Shown here in pieces: positions 43,027-50,626 of a DNA stretch of 64,000 nt. This DNA is from Acidobacteriaceae bacterium (GTDB lineage: Bacteria > Acidobacteriota > Terriglobia > Terriglobales > Acidobacteriaceae): assembly GCA_030037545.1 (NCBI GenBank), contig JASHRF010000010.1, positions 1 through 64,000 of the forward strand, read 5' to 3'. A program made the translations under genes and the position numbers. The notes beneath the pieces were generated by a model. It was not told the DNA's origin and did not search any database. It worked only from the letters and a program-made list of their open reading frames with translations. The stretch's first letter is position 1. Every line of letters starts with the position of its first letter.

Positions 43027-43914
43027 GTGCGCGAAAGCTGGCAAGGCCGGTTTGGCGAAACCCCCGGCGTTCTCAAAGGTGCGAGTCACGAACAGACGAT
43101 CGTGCCCGTGCTCGACTTTGAGATCGGCGGGAGCGAGTTCATCACCATGGCTGGGCCTTGCTCGGTTGAAACCGAGGCACAGCTCCTCTCCACTGCTCAC
43201 AGTGTTCGCCGCGCTGGCGCCCGCATTCTTCGCGGAGGCGCCTTCAAGCCCCGCACTTCTCCTTACTCATTTCAGGGTCTCGGTCTTGATGGGCTCAAGC
43301 TGCTGGCTCACGCGCGTCATGAGACCGGGCTGGCTATCGTCACAGAGGTCATGTCTGAGACCGACGTGGACCTGGTTGCCGAATACGCAGATATTCTGCA
43401 AATTGGCTCGCGCAACATGGAGAACGACTCGCTGATTGTTGCGGCAGCGCGCTCAGGCAGGCCGATGCTGCTCAAGCGCGGCTTGGTGGCCACCGTTGCC
43501 GATCTTTTTCGCGCTGCCCAGCTCGCGCTCGACTATGGCAACCCCAATGTCATCCTTTGCGAGCGCGGCATCCGCACTTTTGAAACGGCGATGCGCAACA
43601 CATTCGATGCAGCGTCGATCGCGGTCATGAAGCATGTATCGCATCTGCCGGTCATCGCCGACCCGAGCCACGCTACGGGGCGCCGTGATCTGGTGCCCTT
43701 TGCGGCGCGCATCGGGGTCGCTGCCGGCGCCGATGGACTCATCGTCGAAGTTCATCCTGATCCAGATACCGCGTGGAGCGACGGCGACCAGTCGCTCGAT
43801 TTCGCCGAGTTTGACGCAATGATGGTTTCGCTCGCGCCGTGGATTGCGCTGCGCGAGGGCGAGATGCGGTTGCGCTTGGAAAACAATCTCGATGTCGCGG
43901 AGGTGGCGGGATGA
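43027..43914 (+). CDS. aroF: 3-deoxy-7-phosphoheptulonate (DAHP) synthase, type I beta
   Basis: DAHP synthase condenses phosphoenolpyruvate with erythrose 4-phosphate, the first step of the shikimate pathway. The 295-residue product has the full catalytic set: MAGPCSVETEAQL, ILRGGAFKPRTSPYSFQGLG (substrate loop), VTEVMSETDVDLVAEYADILQIGSRN, LLKRGL, NVILCERGIRTFE and LPVIADPSHATGRRD, then GLIVEVHPDPDTAWSDG. No ACT or chorismate-mutase regulatory domain is fused. The start is the GTG at 43027, 8 bases after AGGAG; an ATG at 43000 is the alternative. Its stop overlaps the next gene's ATG (ATGA), so it is the first gene of a tightly coupled operon of exported proteins, which is unusual for this enzyme. 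Confidence 0.92.
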   Translation: MRESWQGRFGETPGVLKGASHEQTIVPVLDFEIGGSEFITMAGPCSVETEAQLLSTAHSVRRAGARILRGGAFKPRTSPYSFQGLGLDGLKLLAHARHETGLAIVTEVMSETDVDLVAEYADILQIGSRNMENDSLIVAAARSGRPMLLKRGLVATVADLFRAAQLALDYGNPNVILCERGIRTFETAMRNTFDAASIAVMKHVSHLPVIADPSHATGRRDLVPFAARIGVAAGADGLIVEVHPDPDTAWSDGDQSLDFAEFDAMMVSLAPWIALREGEMRLRLENNLDVAEVAG

Positions 43915-45317
43915 GATTGTCCCTCGGCGCGGGTGCGATTGCGGTCCTGATTGCTGCATTGAGTGTGCGGTGCGGCCTCTCTGCGGATTCGTCACAGCTA
44001 TCTCTCCCTGATGTAATCGTTACCGCTGCGCCCGGCTACCAGCCCCTGGCAGCTCTTAGCGGCAAAGAGCGCTTCCCGAAGGGAGCGCAACTGCTCCTGG
44101 TTCACAACGGCAGCGCCGAGCCGCTTGCGTCTCAGCTTTGGGCCTCGGCCGATGCGAATGTATCGTTCGACGGCCAGCGCGTACTGTTCGCCGGCAAACA
44201 GAAGCAGACCGATCATTGGCAGATCTGGGAGATGACACTGCGTGGCCGCTCGCTGCGCCTGCTTTATGCCGGATCCGATGATGCCATCCGGCCCATGTAT
44301 CTTTCTTCCGGACAATTCTTCTTCGCTCAGCGCACTGCGCCGGGATTTCAGATCGTCGTTGCCGGCACGCAATCCGGCGATCCTTTCGCCCCGATTGACT
44401 CCAACGCGAGCGCAAAACTGCTTCCCATCACTTATCTCCCAGCCAGCGCAATTCCCGACGATGTGCTGCTCGACGGGCGCATTCTCTTTGAGTCGTACTT
44501 TCCGCTCGGCTCAGGTACGACGCCCGAAGAGTTCCTGGTCTATGCCGACGGCTCTGGCGTCGAGTCGTATCGCTGCGATCACGGCCGCGCGCGCTGGGGC
44601 GGCCATCAGCTTGCCTCGGGCGATGTGATCTTTACCCACGGAACATCGCTGGCGAGGTTTACGTCGCCGCTTGCACACGAGGCGCCGGTCGCCGCGCCGC
44701 ACGGCGAATATGCCGGCGCGATTGCGGAAACGCAATCGGGCGAGTGGCTGGTGAGCACGCGGCCGGACGCCCAGGCGCACTTCGCGCTTCGGCTCGTTAC
44801 TCCGGGCGCAGCCGGAATGCGGACCGTATTTTCGCGTTCCGATCGCGATCTGATCGAACCGGTGCTCGTGGCGCAACGCGCACGGCCGCACCGGCACCCT
44901 TCAGCGCTGCATCCATGGAACTACGCGAACATGCTGTCGCTCGATTCGCGCCTCTCGCGCGAAGGCGATCTCAAGACGGCTCCTGCATCGGTCCGGCTTG
45001 AAACCCTCGATCCGCAGGGCCGCATTCGTTCCAATGGCACAGCGCCCGTCGAGTCGGATGGCTCTTTCTTTGTCCAGGTTCCGGGCGACCGGCCCATCCG
45101 ATTTGTTCTGCTTGATCGGAATGGTAAAGCCGTGCGCCAGGAACGCGGATGGTTCTGGATTCGCGCCGGCGAGCAGCGCATTTGCGTTGGCTGTCATACA
45201 GGACCGGAGTGCGCCTCTGAAAACCGCGTACCGGCAGTCTTGATGCGCACCACTACGCCATTCGACCTGACCAACGCAAAGCCTGCCACGCAAACGCAGG
45301 CGAGTAGGGGCAACTGA
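43911..45317 (+). CDS. Secreted HzsA-like/PD40-like protein with one CxxCH haem site
   Basis: The 468-residue protein has a signal peptide (about 1-24). The central part reads like a beta-propeller of PD40/TolB-type blades (NVSFDGQRVLFAGKQKQTDHWQIW, AIRPMYLSSGQFFFAQRT). The C-terminal part has IRFVLLDRNGKAVRQERGWFW, then GEQRICVGCHTGPEC (CVGCH at about 425-429). This combination of FDGKRVLFAGK-type blades and a GEQR.CVGCH end resembles the hydrazine synthase alpha subunit-related (HzsA-like) family; I am fairly but not fully sure of that assignment. One c-type haem is expected. It is coupled to DAHP synthase upstream and separated by one base from the ASPIC/UnbV gene downstream. Confidence 0.75.
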   Translation: MRLSLGAGAIAVLIAALSVRCGLSADSSQLSLPDVIVTAAPGYQPLAALSGKERFPKGAQLLLVHNGSAEPLASQLWASADANVSFDGQRVLFAGKQKQTDHWQIWEMTLRGRSLRLLYAGSDDAIRPMYLSSGQFFFAQRTAPGFQIVVAGTQSGDPFAPIDSNASAKLLPITYLPASAIPDDVLLDGRILFESYFPLGSGTTPEEFLVYADGSGVESYRCDHGRARWGGHQLASGDVIFTHGTSLARFTSPLAHEAPVAAPHGEYAGAIAETQSGEWLVSTRPDAQAHFALRLVTPGAAGMRTVFSRSDRDLIEPVLVAQRARPHRHPSALHPWNYANMLSLDSRLSREGDLKTAPASVRLETLDPQGRIRSNGTAPVESDGSFFVQVPGDRPIRFVLLDRNGKAVRQERGWFWIRAGEQRICVGCHTGPECASENRVPAVLMRTTTPFDLTNAKPATQTQASRGN

Positions 45318-45318
45318 C

Positions 45319-47097
45319 ATGAGGCACTTTTCACTTTTGTTGATCGGCGTATTGGGGATGGCTCAGCATTCCGTCGCTCAAGCCGGACCAAAACTTGCGG
45401 AAGCGGCTCAGTTCGCTGATCCCATTGCGATGGCACTCAGCGATGAGGCGCCTAAGGCGCAGACAGCCGAACCGCAGGCGCCATCGGCAACAGAGTCCAC
45501 CATCAAATTTGAAGACGCCACCGACGCCTCGGGTATCGATTTCACCGAAAGCTTCGGTTCGGCCAAGTTGGGCTCGCTGCTTGAAGGCACTGGCGCGGGC
45601 TGCCTCTGGTTCGACTACAACAATTCCGGACTGCAATCGCTCTATGTCGTCAGCGGCCGTCCGCTCGACGATTCGATGCATCCGTTTCCACTGAAAGTAA
45701 AGCCGAATCCTCCGCCGCATAACCACCTCTATCGGAACGACGGCAATGGCCACTTCACCGATGTGACCGATCAATCCGGGCTCAACCCCGACATGTACTC
45801 AGTGGCCGTTACTGCCGCGGACTACGACAATGACGGCAATGAAGACCTGTTGGTCACGGGCTACGGCAAAGTCGTTCTCTATCACAACGACGGCAACGGC
45901 CATTTTACCGACGTCACCGCGAAGGCCGGCATCAAGGTCGATGGCTGGGCCATCAGCTCTACCTGGCTCGATTACGACAGAGATGGGTGCGTTGATCTGT
46001 TTGTGGGACGCTACGTGAAGTTCGACCCCGCCTACCGCGCCTTTTACGCGCCCACCAATTATCCGGGCCCGCTGGACTACGAAGGCGAAACGAACATGTT
46101 GTTCCACAACAACTGCGATGGGACGTTTACCGATGTGACGGACAAGTCGGGCATTGGCGCATATGTGGGACGCGAGATGGGCGTGACGGCGTCGGACTTC
46201 GACAATGACGGTTGGGACGATATCTACGTGGCCAACGACCGGACAGAGAACTTCCTCTTCCGCAACAAGCATGATGGAACCTTTGAGGAGATTGGGAACG
46301 ACACGGGCACGGCCTACGGGCAGAATGGCGAGTCGACTTCGTCGATGGGCCCGGTCTTTGCCGACTTCGAAGGCCGGGGATTGCTCGACTTGTGGGTGAC
46401 GGACGGCCACTACAATCGCTTCCTGCTAAACACCGGAAAGCAGAGCTTTGAGGACATGGGCGCATCGAATGGCATTTCGCAGGCCAATGCGCAATACGTG
46501 AGTTGGGGCACGGGCGTCTACGATTTCGACAACGACGGCCAGCTTGACATCCTCATCTTTCACGGCGGACTCATTCAACTCATCCCGGAGGAGCACTCGT
46601 TGTTTCGGGGGCTCGGCAACGGGCGGTTCGAAGATGTCTCTCGCGACGCCGGTCCCGTGCTGAGTAATCGCACCGTAGCCCGCGGCGCATGCTTTGCCGA
46701 CTACGAGAACAACGGCAAGGTTGGCGCTTTTATGGTGAATCTCGGCGCAAAGGGGGCCCTGCTGAAAAACGTTTCAACGGGTGCCGGGCATTGGATCGAA
46801 ATCAAGCTTGTGGGCGGCATGCGCGCAGGCGATCGCGGAGCAGCACCCGGACCTGGCGCAAAGAGCAACCGTGACGGAATCGGCGCGCGCGTTGAAATCG
46901 TCGCCGCCGGCAAGCGCCAAACGGCCGAGCGGGTTGCCGCGAGTGGCTATCTCTCGCAGAACGATGAGCGCCTGCACTTTGGGCTAGGCGCAGCGGAATC
47001 GATCGATCGGATCACCGTGCATTGGCCGAGCGGGCGCGTGCAGACGCTCACGAACCAGGCCGTCGATCGCGTAATCACCGTCGAGGAGCCCAAATGA
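45319..47097 (+). CDS. Secreted CRTAC1-type protein with FG-GAP repeats and ASPIC/UnbV domain
   Basis: The 592-residue protein has a signal peptide (about 1-21), then FG-GAP/VCBS repeats with calcium-type loops such as ADYDNDGNEDLLVTGYG, LDYDRDGCVDLFVGRYV, SDFDNDGWDDIYVAND and YDFDNDGQLDILIFHGG. The end is an ASPIC/UnbV domain (about 510-592: SNRDGIGARVEI, SGYLSQNDERLHFGLG, ITVHWPSGRVQTL). Related acidobacterial and planctomycete proteins are exported, with no established chemistry. It starts one base after the HzsA-like stop and overlaps the next gene by 4 bases, so translation of the three is coupled. It carries no CxxCH. Confidence 0.88.
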   Translation: MRHFSLLLIGVLGMAQHSVAQAGPKLAEAAQFADPIAMALSDEAPKAQTAEPQAPSATESTIKFEDATDASGIDFTESFGSAKLGSLLEGTGAGCLWFDYNNSGLQSLYVVSGRPLDDSMHPFPLKVKPNPPPHNHLYRNDGNGHFTDVTDQSGLNPDMYSVAVTAADYDNDGNEDLLVTGYGKVVLYHNDGNGHFTDVTAKAGIKVDGWAISSTWLDYDRDGCVDLFVGRYVKFDPAYRAFYAPTNYPGPLDYEGETNMLFHNNCDGTFTDVTDKSGIGAYVGREMGVTASDFDNDGWDDIYVANDRTENFLFRNKHDGTFEEIGNDTGTAYGQNGESTSSMGPVFADFEGRGLLDLWVTDGHYNRFLLNTGKQSFEDMGASNGISQANAQYVSWGTGVYDFDNDGQLDILIFHGGLIQLIPEEHSLFRGLGNGRFEDVSRDAGPVLSNRTVARGACFADYENNGKVGAFMVNLGAKGALLKNVSTGAGHWIEIKLVGGMRAGDRGAAPGPGAKSNRDGIGARVEIVAAGKRQTAERVAASGYLSQNDERLHFGLGAAESIDRITVHWPSGRVQTLTNQAVDRVITVEEPK

Positions 47098-49028
47098 GCA
47101 GCGTCCTCACCAATACGCGCAAGCTGCCGCACCGTTTGGCCGTGGCCGCATTAGCTGTATGCGGATCGTGCCTGGTCGGTCTCTCGTCGCTCGTGCCTGC
47201 CACTCATGCCGCACAGGACGAAAACGGGATCGAGACTTACATTTCTCCGCTTGAAATTGTCGTTTCACCTGACGGCGCACGGCTCTATGTGCTTTGCCAG
47301 GACGCCCGCGAAGTTCGCGTGCTCGATGCGGCAACGCATGCGCTCATCAAGTCCATCGCGGTCGGCCAGGTCCCGCGCGGCATCGCGCTCTCTCGCAGCG
47401 GAGATCGGCTTTACGTCACAAATTCCTGGGACGATACGCTCTCGGTGATCGATACCCATCAGTTGACAGTGGTTGCAACCTGGGCCGTTGGAGCCGAGCC
47501 TTCGGGTGTTGTCTCCGATCCAGACGGCAAGCAGATTTTTGTGGCCAATCGCATCTCGAACGATGTGGCCGTGCTGAATGCGCGGACCGGCGCTGAAGAA
47601 AAGCGGTTGAAGGCCGGCCGCGGAGCCAGCTACCTCGTCTTGTCTCCCGATGGCAGCCGTATCTATGCGACACACGTTTATCCCAATCCATCGCCGCTTC
47701 GCACCGGGCTCGAAAACCGTACCCCTCCTCAATCTGAGATTACGGTCATCGATGCGGCTCGTGCCCAGGTAGTCGATCGCATTCCACTCAAGTCGATCGC
47801 CGGCGTCTTTCATCTCGCTTTTTCTCCCGATGGCCGCCTCGGCGCAGTGGCCGAATACCACCCCAAGAACATGATTCCGCTGGCGCACCTTGAGCACGGC
47901 GGCGCATTCGCTTACACGCTCACGCTCTTTGGCGCCGATGTAGGTGAGCCCGTTGAAGTTCCCCTCGACGAACTCGAGCGCTACGCATCGCAGCCATTCG
48001 GCGTGGCGTTCACACCCGACAAACGGGAACTTTATGTTTCAGTTGCCGGATCGGAATGCGTTCTGGCCATCGACGTTCAGCGCCTGCTGCAGTTCGTTCA
48101 CTCGCATCCACGGCCGGCGAGCAACTCGTTTGAGAGCGACCTTGCCGCCAGCGGCAATTATGTTGTTGCCCGCATCCCTGTGGGAGCCAATCCACGAGGG
48201 ATCGCGGTCAGCCGCGACGGCCGCTCGGTGTTCGTGGCCAACCGGCTTGACGACACCATCAGCGTCATCGACACGCGCAGCAATCGCGTGGTTTCAATGA
48301 TCGCGCTGGGTGACGGGAAGCCACCTTCGGCTATGCGCCACGGCGAGCAGACGTTCTACACAGCCCGCTACTCGTTTCAGGGCCAGATCGGCTGCTCCAG
48401 TTGTCATATCGACTCCACCTTCGACGGCATTACGTGGAACCTGGAGCCGGACGGCTTTGGCCGCAGCATTGTCGACAACAAGCTGCTTGAGGACATCAAT
48501 GGCACGGAGCCCTACAAGTGGACCGGCACCAATCCGAGCGTTGCCATCGAATGCGGACCGCGCACCGAAAAGTATTTCTGGCGGTCGGAGCAGTATGACG
48601 ACCGGACGCTGGCCGATCTGTCTCTGTACGTCCTTTCGTTGCCACCCCGCCCCAACCGCTGGCGCTCGCCTGATGGGGAGCTCACTCCGGCACAGGAGCG
48701 CGGCAAGGCCATCTTTGAGCGCTCCGTGGACACGTTCAAGAAGCCAATCCCGGAATCCAACCGCTGCTCCTATTGCCACAGCGGGCCTAAAGGCACCAGT
48801 CAGAAGATCTTCGACGTGGGGACGCGTAAGCCCACCGACAATACGGGCCTTTTCAAGGCGCCAATGCTGACCAACATCGTGCTCACAGCGCCCTACCTGC
48901 ACGATGGGTCGGCGCGTTCGCTTGAGGAAATTTGGACCATCTACAACCCAGACGACAAGCACGGCCGCACCAACGACCTTACCAAAGACGAACTTAACGA
49001 TCTGATCGAATACCTCAGGTCTCGATAG
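47094..49028 (+). CDS. YVTN beta-propeller fused to di-haem peroxidase-type cytochrome c
   Basis: The protein is 644 residues from the ATG that overlaps the previous stop. The signal peptide is followed by a YVTN propeller (about 40-430: GARLYVLCQDAREVRVLD, GDRLYVTNSWDDTLSVIDT, GKQIFVANRISNDVAVLN, GRSVFVANRLDDTISVIDT). The C-terminal domain has two c-type haem sites, CSSCH (434-438) and CSYCH (558-562), plus AYLHDGSARSLEEIW-type sequence (APYLHDGSARSLEEIWTIYN, about 619-638), as in bacterial cytochrome c peroxidase/MauG-like enzymes. The haem domain is shorter than canonical CcpA. MauG-family relatives oxidise protein Trp or Tyr residues. Here the fused propeller could hold the substrate or partner (inference). 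Confidence 0.88.
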   Translation: MSSVLTNTRKLPHRLAVAALAVCGSCLVGLSSLVPATHAAQDENGIETYISPLEIVVSPDGARLYVLCQDAREVRVLDAATHALIKSIAVGQVPRGIALSRSGDRLYVTNSWDDTLSVIDTHQLTVVATWAVGAEPSGVVSDPDGKQIFVANRISNDVAVLNARTGAEEKRLKAGRGASYLVLSPDGSRIYATHVYPNPSPLRTGLENRTPPQSEITVIDAARAQVVDRIPLKSIAGVFHLAFSPDGRLGAVAEYHPKNMIPLAHLEHGGAFAYTLTLFGADVGEPVEVPLDELERYASQPFGVAFTPDKRELYVSVAGSECVLAIDVQRLLQFVHSHPRPASNSFESDLAASGNYVVARIPVGANPRGIAVSRDGRSVFVANRLDDTISVIDTRSNRVVSMIALGDGKPPSAMRHGEQTFYTARYSFQGQIGCSSCHIDSTFDGITWNLEPDGFGRSIVDNKLLEDINGTEPYKWTGTNPSVAIECGPRTEKYFWRSEQYDDRTLADLSLYVLSLPPRPNRWRSPDGELTPAQERGKAIFERSVDTFKKPIPESNRCSYCHSGPKGTSQKIFDVGTRKPTDNTGLFKAPMLTNIVLTAPYLHDGSARSLEEIWTIYNPDDKHGRTNDLTKDELNDLIEYLRSR

Positions 49029-49039
49029 GAGATGGCGTG

Positions 49040-50101
49040 ATGAAGAGGCTCTGTACAATCGCACTGCTAATGGCCGCGGCAACCCTGGCCTTTGCATCGG
49101 GCCCGAATATGCCCCGTTTCCGCTTTGAGAACTTTACAACCGCCGATGGTCTTCCCAACGATCATGTGTACGCGGTGCTGGTGGATGGAGACCGCATCTG
49201 GGCCGGCACCGATAACGGGCTCGGGCTCTACGAGAACGGCAGGTGGAAAACCTACACCACAGCCGACGGGCTTGCCCATCGCGCCGTGCTTTCGCTCGCC
49301 CTCGACAAGCGCACGGGCGACGTCTGGGCCGGTACCATGGGCGGCCTTAGTCGCATTTCGGGTGGGCGCATTGACAGCTTCACCCAATTGAACTCCGGGT
49401 TGAGCAACGACGTGGTTTATGGAGTTTCGGTGGAAGGCGAGAACGTCTGGGTAGCGACGGCGGCCGGCGCATGCCGACTCAACCTGCATACCGGAGAGTG
49501 GTCTCTTTATAACGAGCGCAATACGCCCATGGAGGAGATATGGGCATACGGCGTTTCCGCAACGCCGACCAAGGTCTTCTACGCCATATGGGGCAGCGGG
49601 GTGCTTGAGTACAACCAGAAGACTGGCCGCTGGAACAGGTACGACGATCCCGATGGCCAAAACAGCATCGTGCTCTTCAAAGACCAGGGGCTGGTGCACG
49701 AGATCGTCGGAAATGTAAGTTATGTGGACGACATTCTCTGGGTTGGTACATATTTCGGTGATAGCCGTTATGACGGCCGCTACTGGCACAATTTTCTGAC
49801 CAAAGATAGCGGTCTGCCATCGAACTTTACCAACTTCGTAAAAGGTGTTGACGCGAATCACGCCTGGTTCTGCACCGACAAGGGACTGGCCTACTATGAC
49901 GGCGTGAACTGGGCCGTCTACACGCTCTCGCTTACAACGCACAAGCCCGTGATGACAGTGCGTGACGGGGAGGGGAATGTAACGCAGATTCCCGCAACCA
50001 CCGGACCCGCGCACAACTATATTCTCGGCATTGACTCTCAGGGTGATGACATCTGGGTTGCCACAGCCGAGGGGCTGAGCCACGGAATTCGTCAACGATA
50101 A
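49040..50101 (+). CDS. Exported two-component-regulator-type propeller protein
   Basis: The protein has 353 residues with a signal peptide ending near LAFA-SG. The rest is Reg_prop-type propeller blades: FTTADGLPNDHVYAVLVDGDRIWAGTDNGLGLY, YTTADGLAHRAVLSLALD, DVWAGTMGGLSRI and later DSGLPSNFT and ISWVG-like segments. In hybrid two-component sensors these blades form the periplasmic sensor, but here there is no membrane helix, kinase or DNA-binding part, so it is a free periplasmic propeller. The start at 49040 has AGGAG 9 bases upstream; a GTG one codon earlier is possible. It is 11 bases after the di-haem gene, in the same operon. Confidence 0.82.
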   Translation: MKRLCTIALLMAAATLAFASGPNMPRFRFENFTTADGLPNDHVYAVLVDGDRIWAGTDNGLGLYENGRWKTYTTADGLAHRAVLSLALDKRTGDVWAGTMGGLSRISGGRIDSFTQLNSGLSNDVVYGVSVEGENVWVATAAGACRLNLHTGEWSLYNERNTPMEEIWAYGVSATPTKVFYAIWGSGVLEYNQKTGRWNRYDDPDGQNSIVLFKDQGLVHEIVGNVSYVDDILWVGTYFGDSRYDGRYWHNFLTKDSGLPSNFTNFVKGVDANHAWFCTDKGLAYYDGVNWAVYTLSLTTHKPVMTVRDGEGNVTQIPATTGPAHNYILGIDSQGDDIWVATAEGLSHGIRQR

Positions 50102-50120
50102 GAGAAAAGGAACCAAAACC

Positions 50121-50621
50121 ATGAGCACATTTGCTGAGATTTTCGCGAGCCTTGGACAGAAGCCGGTGAAGAAGCGCGCCATAACGAATCACGAAGTGCT
50201 GAACGAAGCGTTCGCATACGCAAAGCCAAGTTCATTTTCGCGCGGCATGAGGATCGATCTGAACGGCTTGACGATTTTGCTGATCTCGGGCACGGCGTCG
50301 ATCGACGAGAACGGCGTGAGCGTGCACAGCGGCGATTTTCGCGCGCAGATGCGCCGCACATTTTCGAACATCACGGGCTTGCTGGCCAGCGAAGGCTGCA
50401 CCTGGCACGATATCGTTCGCACCACCTGCTACCTTCGAGACATCGAGCGCGACTACGAAGCATTCAACGAGGAGCGCACAGCGTTCTTTAAACAGCAGGA
50501 ACTCGACCCGCTGCCCGCATCCACCGGCATTCAGGCGATCCTCTGCCGGCCGGAGTTACTCGTCGAGATCGAGGCGATCGCCATGTTCCGCACGGAAGAG
50601 TCCGGTGAGAGCAAGGAGTAG
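50121..50621 (+). CDS. RidA/YjgF-fold protein, chorismatase-like subgroup possible
   Basis: The 166-residue cytoplasmic protein (no signal peptide) has a RidA/YjgF-type core at about 35-155: SSFSRGMRI, ILLISGTASIDENGVSVHSGDF, QMRRTFSNITGLLASEGCTWHDIVRTTCYLRDI and a C-terminal ILCRPELLVEIEAIAMF. RidA proteins hydrolyse reactive imines. The ISGTAS-x-x-x-x-x-S-H-x-GD pattern also resembles the C-terminal half of FkbO/Hyg5-type chorismatases, which cleave chorismate to hydroxybenzoates or dihydroxy acids. Those enzymes are about 330 residues, and this protein has only one such domain, so activity is uncertain. Its presence with a DAHP synthase in one operon makes the chorismate link worth testing. 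AAAAGGA lies upstream. Confidence 0.78.
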   Translation: MSTFAEIFASLGQKPVKKRAITNHEVLNEAFAYAKPSSFSRGMRIDLNGLTILLISGTASIDENGVSVHSGDFRAQMRRTFSNITGLLASEGCTWHDIVRTTCYLRDIERDYEAFNEERTAFFKQQELDPLPASTGIQAILCRPELLVEIEAIAMFRTEESGESKE

Positions 50622-50626
50622 CGGCC

